Origin: Chlorops oryzae
Lineage: Eukaryota; Arthropoda; Insecta; Diptera; Chloropidae
DNA length: 64,000 bases
NCBI GenBank assembly: GCA_020466095.1
Contig: CM035807.1
Coordinates: forward strand, 50,806,752 to 50,870,751
Direction: 5' to 3'
The notes under the pieces were generated by a model. The model ran no database searches. It was not told the origin of the DNA and worked only from the letters and a program-made list of their open reading frames with translations. A program made the position numbers and the translations under genes. Of the stretch, positions 43,701 to 54,059 are shown in pieces. The first letter of the stretch is position 1. Each line of letters begins with the position of its first letter.

Positions 43701-44190
43701 TTGGAACACTTCTGGACCCTGAGACCGATCAGAAACTCGCTACAAAATTTCTCCATAGAGTTAAGAGCAGCCCTAGTGTCCATAGTTATGTTATTTCTGC
43801 GTACGTTAAAAATATAGACTGCACTTTAGTTGTTGTTGTTGGCCGAAAATGTCACTGCCCTGATGACTCGCTGAATAGCCCGCTGTTGTTGTTGCCATTA
43901 TGCAACAGCTAGCCTTGATATTACCGTTCCCTTAGCGTACGTGGTTGTTGCTAGCCATGGAACTTCAGGCACGACCTTGGCTTTGTTATTCTTTCTTGGA
44001 TCGGTTATCGTTGGCTTAGGTTGATGGCATAAGCGTTCTCGCTGTGTTATTCGGACGCTTGTCGTTATTGTTATAACGACGGCTTTTGTTTAAGCTTGAT
44101 GTGCACTTTGTTGTTTTGTTTTACTTTATCGATCGTGTAGATGGAGGAGCCAAAATATGTTTGTGAGTCTAAGTGGGATCGCGACTCACA
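40714..44190 (-). repeat. LTR of Gypsy D (5' LTR) with tandem duplication and an insertion
   Basis: The LTR begins TTTTGGGATATAGGG at about 40714 and ends GCGACTCACA at 44190. The first part is a tandem duplication: units of about 250 bp at 40728-40979 and 40980-41207 share GCGCTCAGAC, GTCGAGCGT, TTTAATCCTTTATTTA and GTGTGCAGAAGT words. The palindromic element 41308-43775 interrupts it. The boundary on the internal side is uncertain by a few bases. Confidence 0.7.
41308..43775. mobile_element. Large palindromic (foldback-like) element with 8-bp TSD
   Basis: This 2,468-bp inverted repeat has arms of about 1.2 kb that meet near 42530. Each arm has the same series of CCCCTCCTAAGGGG-, CCGACCCCCACT- and CCATACAAAA-rich blocks. 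The ends read TAGGGCTGCTCTTAA and its complement. The TSD GTGTCCAT (41300-41307 and 43776-43783) suits a hAT-type integration. ORFs in one arm reappear mirrored in the other (41796-41999 and 43072-43275) and are not genes. Confidence 0.93.
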
Positions 44191-44560
44191 AAAGTTCGTT
44201 TTCAATGCCTTACATACCGATTGCGCTGAATAGGTTTTTGCTAAGTGGAGTGCCATACCATCTGCTACGTATGCACACTCAAGCTGTTGAGCGAGCGCGT
44301 CTATCTGTTTAGCGTTCTCGCTGTCGCTCTTGCTGCCTTGTGCTCAGTAGTCTGGCTGAAATGTTCTGCGATGAATCAGAATTTACGTTGGTTATTAGTG
44401 TCTTTTTTATTTGTTCTATTGTCGTTTCGTTCGTAAGAAGTCTGCCTGCGTGTTGAATCAACTTGGTTTTAACCAATGATTACACTGTTTAAAAGATCTA
44501 GTGCATTAATGAATTGCGATAAATTTTCTGCCTCGCCATCAAAATCAGGCATTGATTATT
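44191..44560 (-). pseudogene. Gag fragment of Gypsy E
   Basis: This is part of the E gag. The minus strand reads PDFDGEAENLSQFINALDLL near 44540, then after a frameshift LIQHAGRLLTN...STRQQER, and after another QIDALAQQLECAYVADGM...AKTYSAQSVCKALKTN up to 44191. The motif order resembles gag proteins of the insect Gypsy group. It ends abruptly at the LTR of D, and the remainder (nucleocapsid, protease) is not found on the other side. Confidence 0.65.
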
Positions 44561-44645
44561 TTTAGGATGATGTATTTAGGACAAATTTAATGCTTGGGGG
44601 TGCAACCCTAGTATAAGAATTTTTCAAATTACTTTTTAATAATGA

Positions 44646-44867
44646 TTAGATTCCAAGGATAATATCAAGTGCTGAAATGCCGATAACTACATCCAATGCA
44701 TTTATTCCTGATTCTGTTGATACCTTTATATTTTGAATGGTTCCTGTCTGCAAATTAATTTTTTCTTCTAATCTTTCTATATCATTGTCGTTACTTTCTT
44801 TGCCTATTTCATAGCCAGCGGCGGCTATCAATACGAAATTAAGGGCTTTTTTCCACCACGACGACAT
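44646..44867 (-). other. Small ORF in the Gypsy E leader
   Basis: A 73-codon minus-strand frame with a short hydrophobic N-terminal stretch (KKALNFVLIAAAGYEIG) and an amphipathic helix. It lies between the primer binding site and recognisable gag and could be the gag N-terminus in a broken frame. No family match. Confidence 0.35.
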
Positions 44868-45173
44868 AATAATTTAAATTTAGTATTTGGAAATTTCAAA
44901 ATTTTGTCTATTTGGAAATGCTAGACATGAATTTTAGCCGGCAAAAGAATTTATAAACGTTTCAAGTGGCTTTTGAGAAATCGATAAAAATTTTCAAAAA
45001 TAAAATTTTATTCTCTTCTTTTTAACAAAAATTTATTATTATTTTGAATTTCACTATAATTTGTTTTTTTTTTCAAATGGACATGCTTTGGAAAAAAATA
45101 GGTTTTAATAGCGGCAAATAAACGCCTTTATGCTATTTATTAGTTGTCAGCAGGGTGCTTTGCAGCACTCCTT

Positions 45174-45455
45174 TTATAGAGGGTAGCCCCTGTTTCTCCA
45201 ATTCTCCAATATCTTCGGGTTGGTTGTGTTCTCAGCCTGACTGATGAGGGAAGCTCTCAGGCGTCTATGTCTCGTGTTCACGCCTCCGCGTCGCTTTGGT
45301 TTGTTAAGTATCGGGATCCTGGTTAGTTTTTCTTCTTCCCGTTTGGTTTTGTCCTCAGTGGTCCTTATGTGCCGATGACGGTATTCTTCAATCGTTATCG
45401 GCTTAAGTCCAGCCGTAGAATTCTCGTCTAATGATTGCTGCAACGTCTTGATCAT
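45174..45455 (-). other. Basic ORF in the Gypsy E leader
   Basis: A 93-codon minus-strand frame rich in Arg, Lys and Glu, close to the 5' LTR. It may be a leader or gag N-terminal relic of E. No domain recognised, and expression is doubtful. Confidence 0.3.
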
Positions 45456-45582
45456 TGGATAATTTTTTTTTCGTCCACAGGGAAAATTATAAGTTTCGTT
45501 GTCGACTACCAGGATTGGTAGTGTCCTTTTTGTTGTTTAATAAAGCAACGGTTGTTACTCTCTGCATCCTGTTGTTTGTCCA

Positions 45583-45601
45583 GGATATGGCAGGATCGCC
45601 A
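45583..45601 (-). promoter_or_regulatory. Primer binding site of Gypsy E
   Basis: On the minus strand the sequence next to the LTR is TGGCGATCCTGCCATATCC. TGG at the LTR edge is expected for a tRNA primer. The tRNA species cannot be named from the sequence alone. Confidence 0.55.
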
Positions 45602-45778
45602 TTAAATGTCCTTTTATTCTTTACTTAAACAAATGTTTATGGTTAAAATAAATTTGAGGGTGTCGGGTTGCGGCACGAAAGAGAAATGCTAAATAGTAAA
45701 TGTCATTTGTGGATGACTGAAGAATAATGCTTGTAGGAAATGTGTATGACTTGAAGCAAGTGACCTTTATCCATAACA
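45602..45778 (-). repeat. LTR of Gypsy E (5' LTR), internally deleted
   Basis: Only 177 bp compared with 478 bp at 1021-1498. The two outer parts match, while the promoter-bearing middle is missing. It starts TTAAATGTCC (TG mutated to TT) and ends CCATAACA before the TSD GTTC. Confidence 0.8.
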
Positions 45779-45782
45779 GTTC

Positions 45783-46135
45783 AAAAGATTACAAAATTTT
45801 ACTAAGGAGCTATAAAGTACAAAAGGTACTTGATAGGTCAGAAAAAAAGGACGCCGAAGCTAAGAGGTGGGCTCGAGAACTGTATCGCGATTACCTGCCC
45901 AAATTTGACTGCGTGATCATGGGCGATGAAACGTTTTGCAAAGCGGATTTCAAGCAGTACCCTGGACACTGACGCTAGAAGGAATTTGTGACGGATCGCA
46001 CAATCAACACCAAAATTTACATCTCAGAGCATCTGGAGCGTTGTTTACTGCCATTTATATGTCAGCACTAAGGTTTAGTGCTATTTTGGTCTGACCTAGC
46101 AACATCTCACTACGCCCAGAGATGCAAACGTTGTA
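45783..46135 (+). pseudogene. Tc1-like transposase, catalytic part
   Basis: This is the second half of the outermost Tc1-like element. It continues in frame from position 1020 (SSV to QKITKF). It shows RWARELYRDYLPKFDCVIMGDETFCKADF with the first catalytic Asp near 45925, a stop near 45972, and LLPFICQH...LFWSDLATSHYA with the second Asp near 46100. The C-terminal third and the 3' terminal repeat are missing, and the sequence changes to a piggyBac relic at about 46140. Confidence 0.75.
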
Positions 46136-46144
46136 AGCAATATA

Positions 46145-48616
46145 ATGGATTGCCATCTGGATTCAACTGATACCACTATTTTATCTTCGCGGAAATCAAT
46201 TAATATTGTGTTGCAAGAGGAAGGAGGTCCAGTTACTCCAACTTCGGGTTTGCTTAGTGGTACCACAAGTGAATTCCGTAATGATTTGCCTGAGCTGAAA
46301 TCAATTACTTGGCAAAAAAAATGTCTTCAACTTCATGGAGTGGTTTTTAGTGGTCAAAAAGATGTGCCCTAATATTTTAAATCTTTAAAAACACCTTATG
46401 AGTGCTTTACGTATGTTTTGACAGAATATTTTTTGGGGGTTATTTCAGTCATTTTGTTCCATTTGGTGTAAGGTGTTTACTTTCAGTTTTAAGTTGGACA
46501 AATGAATGTGTATTCTCACCAAAAGGAAATTTCAACGAACTTCCAAACTGATAATGCAGAACTTCGAAAATTCATCGGTATTTTACTATTTATGTCTGTT
46601 TTCCATTATCAGAATTTTCGCGCATATTTGGGTAGGCATAGCTTGGAACCAGTGCGAGATGCAATGACTCGCTACCGTTTTGAACAACTTCGAACCTACT
46701 TACACTTTAACGATAATTCCCTGACGGTCAAAGAAGGTGCACCTGGTTACAATCAGTTATACTAAATAAGACGTATCATCAAACATTTTAACGAAAGATT
46801 CATAACGGCTCCAATGCTGCAGAGGCTTTGTGTCGATAAACAAATGGGCCTTACGAAAATGCAAGGTAATCCCATATGCCAATACATGCCGGCTAATCCA
46901 CATAAGAGGGGATCACAGCTATCTGCGCTATGCGATTCGCACGGGTTTTCCTACGCTTTCGAAGTTTATTCTGGAGCTGGAGATAATGTCGTTTTTAAAA
47001 ACCACCCTGATTTTGAAGCAGCTTTCCACGTTGTTGTTCGCTTGGTTAAGAACATTCCTATCACTACAAAGCACATAGTATTCTTCGATAACCTTAATAC
47101 TTCTCTGCGTTTGGTCGTTTATCTCAAAAGGCGCGGTATATTGCTTGGGTACAGTTCGTCCAAATCGTGTCCCGAAAATAAAGCTGTCATCTGATGTTGG
47201 CCTTGAATCGTAAAAAGTGGAACGTGGCTATGCTGAAGAATTCGTTGGCACACCATTCGGTGTTGATGTAAGCAACGTTTTGTGGCGTGACACTAAAACC
47301 GCCCGACTCCTTTCCACATACATAGGCCCGAAAATTTTTGCATTACAAAAAACTAATACTCATTCGTCGGAAGTCTCACTTTGGGATCGCAAGTTAAAAC
47401 GAAATGTGGATATAAATTTCCCAGAAATAATACACGAATACAACAAATACCTGGGCGGAGTCGATTTGATGGACGGGCTGATCGGTCGATACCGCATCCC
47501 AATAAGGACGAGAAAATGGGCCACGCGTATTTTTTTCATTTACTGGATGTAGCAATGGTCAATTCCTACATTCTCTATCACCGGTTACACCAAAAAGCCT
47601 CAAAGTTTTCGAACAGAAGAAGCAGAAACACTTAGTTTTACTAGTCATGCTCCAAAACGGGGTCAACCTTCTTCAACCACGCCTCTGCCAAAACTCAAAA
47701 GACCTTATTTTCCTCCGGATGATATTCGATTTGATGAAAAAGGTCAATGGTGCATCTTTGGTGACCAACCCAAAAACTATTTGTAAAATGCCTGCCTGCA
47801 AAACGGATACGCAAGTTTTTTGTGTAAAATGCCACAAAAGAATATAAATGAACGTATAACAAAGTTCGAACACAATCAAATGCCTTACTGTAATTGTTTT
47901 TCTATTATTTAATAAACTGGAAAATATTTTGTTTCTTAAAATTTTATTCATTAATTTTTTTGTATGCGCTAATGCCCAAGTCCGTCTACAGACGGGGTCA
48001 ATATTTTTACCATAACACGTGAACCGAGCTCTATAACGAAAAAATAACTCCAAATTGGTTTTTCTCCACCCAAAATTAGTCTTATCGGATTGTTCGTTCT
48101 TCGCCGTGGCCGCTACGCAGCCGAGCCTCTAATGCACGGCGAAAGAATCGTCCTAACAACTACTTTTTTTTTCTGCAGCGCTAGGTTCTCAGAAATCTCC
48201 TTCCCACTGACAAGTTGAGAGAGCTAGTGAGCTCGCCTTCCATTGTTGTCGTGAGAGCGCGCCCCGCCGCTCCGCAGTTAAAAACAAATAAAATAACACA
48301 AAAGAAGAAAAAGAAAGAACAAAAAACAATAATAACTTGAACTAGTTTTCCGCCAAGAAGGCAACCCCCTTTTTATATTTTATCACCGGTGAATTCACCT
48401 TTTTGTATTCTTAATTTTAAGTGGGCCAAGAAGGCCATTGCTAGTTAAAAATTAATTATGAAGCCTTTACTCGCATCGCGCAATCGCCGGCAAATTAAAC
48501 CCCACCATCTATCTATCGTCTTCATTGCACAAACATGTACGTCTCCTACTCTATTGTCCCTGATATTAACACTGATTTTTTCAGTCCAAAAAAAAGTGTG
48601 GCATTAGAGGGTTGCC
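46145..48616 (+). pseudogene. piggyBac transposase relic
   Basis: This is a decayed piggyBac-family transposase that would cut and paste at TTAA. Pieces in order: ITWQKKCLQLH (about 46305), LRKFIGILLFMSVFHY (about 46562), RYRFEQLRTYLHFND (about 46672), the DDE region with GDNVVFKNH and HIVFFDNL (about 46980-47095), YNKYLGGVDLMDGLIGRYRI (about 47440-47495), and the C-terminal cysteine-rich domain CKMPAC...FCVKCHKR (about 47787-47845). Frameshifts or stops occur near 46372, 46765, 47194 and 47552. The 3' end GCATTAGAGGGTT at 48601-48613 matches the piggyBac end seen at 17516, so an LTR-like repeat (48091-48571) lies inside this element. Confidence 0.85.
48091..48571. repeat. LTR-like repeat copy 1
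   Basis: TG...ACA-bounded sequence of 481 bp (TGTTCGTTCTTCGCC to GATATTAACA). Flanks CGGAT and CTGAT are a possible imperfect 5-bp duplication. It shares most of its length with copies 2 and 3, including AACTAGTTTTCCGCCAAGAA and TCACCGGTGA. No internal retroelement coding sequence lies next to it, so a solo LTR is the best guess. Confidence 0.55.
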
Positions 48617-49196
48617 TAAAGTATCTATGAAAAAAATTTAAATTTTTTATAAAAATATCGCTGGATCCGATTCTCCGGAAGCGCCTCGGAAAATAAGTTG
48701 GGTTGCGGTGAACATGATAAAGGGTAAACGGATCATCTGAGAAAAAAAAATGTTTAGGAAATGAAATTGAATCCCGAGGTAATATCGTGGCCCTCTTTTT
48801 TTTAATTTCTTTGAACTTTTTTGAAACACAAAATGCGATATTCGCATAAAAATTGAGGTGAGTTAACTTTTTTTTAAATAGGAAAACAATAAAAAATAAA
48901 AAAAAGCCACGATGTTACCTTCGTATTTATATGTAAAAAAGTTTACAAAATTTTAAATCGATCAGTCATGTAGATTTTGCAGCATTTCCAAAAAACCGAT
49001 TTAAAGTTTTTTCCCCGAACAAATGCAGGTGGGCTAATGGCTTTGAAACGCCGTATCTTCGTATCCGCTATCACGAAATTTTTACGCAACACTCTTAAAA
49101 TATTGTATTCAGAAAAAAATAATATAAAAAATCTACCGAAATTTTTTATTTTTAACTATACCATCCCCTTACATTTTTGTTAAAAATTAATAGAAG
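48617..49196. other. AT-rich repeat upstream of copy 2
   Basis: From about 49005 to 49196 this matches 50485-50676 (CCCCGAACAAAT, GGTGGGCTAAT, TATCACGAAATTTTTAC). The region 48617-49000 is AT-rich with no gene. Confidence 0.5.
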
Positions 49197-49702
49197 TGTC
49201 CGTTTTTCGCCGTAGCCGCTATGGGGGCGAGCCCTTAATTGAACCGATTCAACGAAACGTTTCTCTCTCGTTCAACAACTTGGTCTCCAGCGAAGACGGC
49301 GAAGTCTTTGATCGCTACCGCTAAGACGCGCCTCGCCGTTCCGCTAATGCAACAAAAACCATAAGTCAATGTGTTCGATCAATTTAGGTATCCCGCGCGC
49401 ACTCGGATCGTTATAAACTAAAAAGTAAAAAACAACTATAACTCAAAAAAACAAAAAAAAACATAAATTTGAACTAGTTTTCCGCCAAGAAGGCTATCCC
49501 CTTTTTTTATTTAATCACCGGTGAGTTCACCTTTTTGCGTTCTTAATTTTAAGTGGGCCAAGAAGGCCATTGCCAATTAAAGATTAAATATCAAGCCTTT
49601 ACTCGCGTCGCGCAATCGACGGAAAATTAAACCCCACCATCTATTCATTGTCTTCATTGCACAAACAGGTACCTCTCCTACTCTATTGTCTCGACATTAA
49701 CA
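49197..49702. repeat. LTR-like repeat copy 2
   Basis: 506 bp from TGTCCGTTTTTCGCCG to CGACATTAACA. It is the fullest copy of the family at 48091 and 50677. No TSD was found. Confidence 0.55.
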
Positions 49703-50317
49703 TTTAGCGATCCCACCAGGAGCCTGGAACCAGCTTCGGTGGACCAATCTTTGTGGAAAGGTGGAAAAAGTCCGACACGTGTACCTCGCCTCTGACCTTC
49801 GTACGCCCTGTTGCATTTTCAAGGGCACCGACGATCAAAGCGCGCACAGCGTATCATATATTGGAAGCGTGGACAATCCCTTCCCCCTCAGCGTCCGCGT
49901 TTCATATTGCTAACGTACCCGTTGCTATTTGGCGTTAACGGTGGTTTTTTGTGGAAGGCAAATAGAGTGACAACAACAACATAGCGACCTAGCGGCTTGC
50001 AGTCTAATTGTCGCTTCCTCGTTCCCTTCACTTGAGAACAAAGAGAGGGTGTCGGCCGGTCAGCGAATTGTTTTTTTCTTTTTCGGTTGTCTGAAAGTCT
50101 TTGCGAATCGGTTTTCTTTCTTCGCTTAGTCCTTCGTTGTTGGAATCTCGTTAGAATTTCAAACAGAGAAGACACGAGTTGGTCCATATATCAACCGCCC
50201 TTGGTGTTCATGAGTGCAGATATAGGTATATGCATACAACCATACTTATTGCGTAGGTCAGTTTCGGCATCGTGTGCCGAAATTTGCTATCAATCGCGTT
50301 AAGCAGTAGCGAGCGCA
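49703..50317. other. Moderately GC-rich unassigned stretch
   Basis: Less AT-rich than its surroundings (CCTGGAACCAGCTTCGGTGG; CTCAGCGTCCGCG) and seen once in the window. Short frames run on both strands (for example 49888-50187 minus, Arg/Lys-rich) but none has a domain. It could be a leader of a retroelement or a host fragment. Confidence 0.4.
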
Positions 50318-50480
50318 CATTTGATGGACGGGCTGATCGGTCGATACCGCATCCGAATGAAGACGAGAAAAGTGACCACGCCTTTTTTTTCATTTACTGG
50401 ATGTAGAAATGGTAAAATTTAATTCCGAATATCAATTCGATTTGATGAAAAATGTCATTGGTGCATCTCTATTGACCGAA
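50318..50480 (+). pseudogene. Second piggyBac fragment
   Basis: LMDGLIGRYRIRMKTRK and a following FDLMKN-like piece match 47460-47780 of the first piggyBac relic with an internal deletion. It is followed by the same repeat family, so it is part of a local duplication or a second insertion of the same composite. Confidence 0.65.
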
Positions 50481-50676
50481 CCCAAAAAAAAATTTTACCC
50501 CCCGAACAAATTCGGGTGGGCTAATCGCTTTAAAACGCTGAATCGTCGTATCGGCTATCACGAAATTTTTACACAATACTCTTAAAATGTTGTATTCAGA
50601 AAAAAAATAAATAAAAAATCGACCCAAAATTTTTTTCAACTATACGATCTCCTTAAGTTTTTGTTATTAAAAGAAC

Positions 50677-50936
50677 TGTCCGTTTTTCACCGAAGACGTA
50701 GGCGCTATTGGGGGCCCCTTAATCGAACCGATTCAACGAAACGTTTCCTCTCTCGTTCAAGCTCGATCTCCATCGAAGACGGCGGAGTCTTTGATCGCTA
50801 CCGCTAAGACGCGCCTCGCCGTTCCGCTAATGCAACAAAAATCACAAGTCAGTGTGCTCGATCGATTTGGGTAACCCCTGCGCGCTCGCTCCGTAATAAA
50901 GGTACGTCTCCTATTTTGGTGTCCCCGACATTAACA
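50677..50936. repeat. LTR-like repeat copy 3 (internally deleted)
   Basis: Starts TGTCCGTTTTTCACCG and ends CCGACATTAACA like copy 2, but lacks about 250 bp of the middle. Its upstream flank also matches that of copy 2. Confidence 0.55.
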
Positions 50937-51735
50937 AGATGAATAAAACTTTGATTTGAAAATCGTTTCAGTGACTGCTTTATAGAAATTTTTATTTAAT
51001 TCGCTATATCGCTAACGTGAACGATATCGATAACGTGAACACCCTTGGTTGTAATTAGTTCACGTTACCGCGACTGCACTGTATGTTGATTTCAATGTAA
51101 ATACTTCTAGATTTAACGCTACAGCAAGTTCAACTAGTGATTTACTAGTTCTTTACTAGTGCAAAAGCTACCAGTACTAGTTCTTTTCTATACCCCATAT
51201 TGAATTCTATAGAAAATCGACATTAAATATGCATAGAAAAGCACTAGTGCAGTTTGCATCAGTATAGTACTACTCCGTTAAACGGCAATATGATGAATTT
51301 GCACAAGTTAAATACTAATGATTTCGCAGACAAAATTACTAGTTATTGGGGGTTTTTGGCTTAAAATGAGCTCAAAATATCGAATGATTAAAATTTTTGA
51401 CTTTTTGACTAGTGAAAAGAAAATCCTTAGTTGCACATGCTAAAAGGTAAATGAAAATGAAATTCTGAAGAGTTTTCATGTAAGAAATGTTCAGTAATTA
51501 ACTTTTGTCACTCTCACTGCGTTATTGACTTTTAAAAACTTTGAAAATCGCCCTCTTGCTACGCTTGCTTGCATTTTTCCAATTTTAGGAAATTGAATCG
51601 GAGACTTGAATCTAAGCTCAAGTTCCAAACCGCGTTGAAATATCTCGATAAACTCGGGTTTTTGAGAATTTTTTGATTTTGATAACAGACCACACCAGTT
51701 CTGTGGTACCATGGTATAATGGACCAATCGAGCAA
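50937..51735. other. Repeat-rich non-coding stretch
   Basis: GTTCACGTTA / TAACGTGAAC words occur in inverted orientation at 51015-51070. From 51120 to 51360 ACTAGT words are frequent. Positions 51540-51720 resemble the dispersed repeat at 59140-59600 and 54690-54780 (GAAAA...CGCCC, CACGC, TTTTCCAATTTT). No gene. Confidence 0.5.
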
Positions 51736-52291
51736 AGGGTATATCACTATGAGCATAGTGATTCTGCCCCGGAAGCCGATTTCAACTTTAGTTGTTTTGC
51801 TGTTTAGGTAAGTGCAAAACATTTATTTTTCGGGAAGTTTTCGCTCTCGATCCTCTATAGTCCTTGAATATCATTGAAAAAGGGGGTTTTTTAGACGCGA
51901 GACGCATATAACCAGAAACCACTTTACATGGCAGCGCTAAATTCAAAAAAGCTTTCGTTTCATTTGTATAAAAGCTTTTGTGCGAAAACGCGCAACAAAC
52001 GACCGCAGCCTCGCTTACGATGTGATCGGCTTGGCAGACCAAGACCGAATGAGCTTTGAACGCACGATACTTTGTACGAGAAATTATGAATGAAAAAGTT
52101 ATAATTTCGTAAAACCCGAATTTAATATTTTTCTTTCAATATTTATTTACATGTTAATGCAAAAATTGGTTATTAATAATTAAAAACACCATCAATATTA
52201 CCATTTAAAGATAATCATTGAATAGCATGGGAAACAACAATTTCTCGCTCAGTGACGTCACAAACTAAATTTTCGGCTGTCAGAGAGAGCC

Positions 52292-52732
52292 TTAAAATAG
52301 CGGTACTGAAGTGGCGCTATCTTGTTTTCTTGTATCATGATATGATGTATGGTTGTTGATGATGTCCTCCCGCGATAATGCCTGTACTCCAAAATGGTAT
52401 GGTAGAACATCCGTAGTGAAACATCTAATTATTTGGCTGCAGTATTTTGATACCAATTGCTCACACTGTAGACCTAAAATGCTCGAAATAAGTCGGTTGG
52501 AATTACCCGTTGTCATTTTGATGAAAAATACAACTAGAGCTTGAGTTACAGTGCGACTGCAAGAACTTCGCATTGATGTGAACATATCTCTAAGCTCGAT
52601 GATATTTTCCCAACTGAGTCCTGTGAAAACTCTTAGCTGCTGCTCCGGCATGGAAAAATCTACAATCTGGTCCACAAGTGATGTGTTCACATATGACAAT
52701 ACGGAAAAATCATATTGATGGATACCAATCAC
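52292..52732 (-). pseudogene. Transposase fragment (Harbinger/ISL2EU-like N-terminal region)
   Basis: This 146-codon minus-strand ORF reads LRVFTGLSWENIIELRDMF, then SRTVTQALVVFFIKMTTGNS and SSILGLQCEQLVSKYCSQI. That is the helical region preceding the DDE core in ISL2EU-type and other DDE_4 transposases (from memory). The frame stops at 52292 before any catalytic Asp. The following sequence is degenerate, so it is inactive. Confidence 0.6.
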
Positions 52733-53157
52733 AGGTATACCCGAGAAGTATGCAACATTTTTTTAACTTCCATTTAACATTTTTAAGGATGTTGCAGGCG
52801 CCTGAGCGTATTGGAAAACAGCATACTTAATCCTGGTGTAAAACTCTATTTTCGAGAATTTGAATTAAGATAGTAGCATACCTCGACCAAAAAAAAAAAT
52901 TGTCATGGAAAAATATCCTTCCACGGGAGCATGTATTGGTTTAAGCAAAATTACCTGAAAAATATTATTGTAATATTTTTTGAGTAATTGTTTATATATA
53001 TGCTTTTGAATGAACATTCTATATTTATTGTTGTCTTAGATATGATTTTTTTTAAATTTTCTCTAAAAAACCCCCTTTTTCAAGGATATTCAAGGCCTAT
53101 AGGGGATCGAGAGCGAAAACTTCACGAAAATTAAATGTTTTGCACTTACGTATACAG

Positions 53158-53911
53158 CATATAGTACTATAGGTCTAACTGTCGACGTCGAAAGGCCTCT
53201 GCCGCTAATAAGAAACTCCCCATTAGGCCGGGATAGGAAACTCAACTCTTCGAGAAATTCACCAAAAAGCTACCAACAAAAACCTTAAGCAGGAATAGGA
53301 AATTCAACTCTTTCGAGAAATTCACCAGAAAGCTACCAACAACAATACGGGCAGACAAAAAGTGGCACTATGATGCCACTTGCAAGAAAATTATAAAAGA
53401 AACACGGCGTCGGCTCTGTTTTTTATATTGCTTGAAAAGTTCATAATTGAAACTTTACTAAATGTATTACGATATGTTTTTGCTCAATGTGCACGAATGT
53501 GTTCATTTTGTAATAAATTGACAAACATTTTTGACTACGGCTACGAATTTGATTGTACATAGAATTTAGTATTTTCGCTGAAACAGTGTGATCAAAAAGT
53601 TGTGGACAGGGTAGAACTAAAAAAACAATTTATTTTTCTCCTTGATATTGAGTTTCCTTGATTAGTTTTATGTTTTTCAAGCTTTTCATATCATTTTATG
53701 ATTTTGGTAGATATTTTATATGTAATGAACTCGAAAATCCCCCAAAATTAAAAATAAAAGTGGCAGTGCATTTCACCAGAGCAGAGCTAAAGATTTCGCT
53801 GCCATATCGTGCTTCTCTTTTCCTCATGCTATATGCCTATATTGAAACAGCGTAGCTCTAACACATTGCAGGGATTAGGAAGAAGAAGAGTTAGACCTAT
53901 AGTTCTATATG
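53158..53911. mobile_element. P- or hAT-type non-autonomous element (754 bp)
   Basis: Terminal inverted repeats begin CATATAG(T/A)ACTATAGG and extend to GTCTAACT (23 bp, one mismatch). An 8-bp TSD GTATACAG lies at 53150-53157 and 53912-53919. It sits inside the right arm of the DDE transposon, and removing it restores the arm. No transposase is present. Confidence 0.85.
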
Positions 53912-54059
53912 GTATACAGCAAAACAATTAAAGTTGAAATCGGCTTCCGGGGCAGAATCACTATGCTTATAGTGCTATACCCTTTTTGGAGAGAATGCTG
54001 AATGCTAAATGCTATACATAGATAGGCACGCTGGACTAGTTTTGTAGTGCACTAATCAT

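Larger units (their letters stand above)
12239..44190 (-). mobile_element. Gypsy LTR retrotransposon D
   Basis: This is a minus-strand Gypsy-type element inserted between gag and pol of E. Its right (5') LTR is about 40714-44190, interrupted by a palindromic element. Its left (3') LTR survives only as 12239-12505, matching the distal part of the right LTR and flanked by a polypurine tract (minus-strand GGGGGCGGGGGGAAAT at 12506-12524). Between them lie a PBS (40713), linker and protease remnants (38720-37460) and AT-rich sequence. No RT or integrase was found. No matching TSD is visible, because the left LTR is truncated beside the minisatellite. Element limits are therefore less certain than for A, E or G. 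Confidence 0.65.
1021..45778 (-). mobile_element. Gypsy LTR retrotransposon E (host of the nest)
   Basis: This is a minus-strand Ty3/Gypsy element whose body is spread over about 44.8 kb by later insertions. The 3' LTR is 1021-1498 and the 5' LTR 45602-45778. The flanking GTTC at 1017-1020 and 45779-45782 is the 4-bp TSD in the Tc1-like target. In transcription order the pieces are: PBS beside 45601, leader ORFs, gag (44560-44191), insertion of element D, post-protease region, RT and RNase H (11902-10038), insertion of element A, integrase (2945-2040), polypurine tract (about 1499-1512) and LTR. Frameshifts and stops in every domain show it is inactive. No env was seen. Confidence 0.8.
51736..53984 (-). 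mobile_element. Decayed DDE (Harbinger/ISL2EU-like) transposon with inverted-repeat arms
   Basis: Inverted arms: AGGGTATATCACTATGAGCA...CCGGAAGCCGATTTCAAC at 51736-51885 is mirrored at 53072-53149 plus 53920-53984. The right arm is split by a separate 754-bp element. Between the arms lies a minus-strand transposase fragment (52732-52292). The superfamily assignment rests on that protein only. Confidence 0.6.

Noticed and set aside
12239..44194. 4-bp target duplication for Gypsy D
   Set aside because: Flanks CGTA and AAAG do not match; the left LTR is truncated, so no TSD can be claimed.
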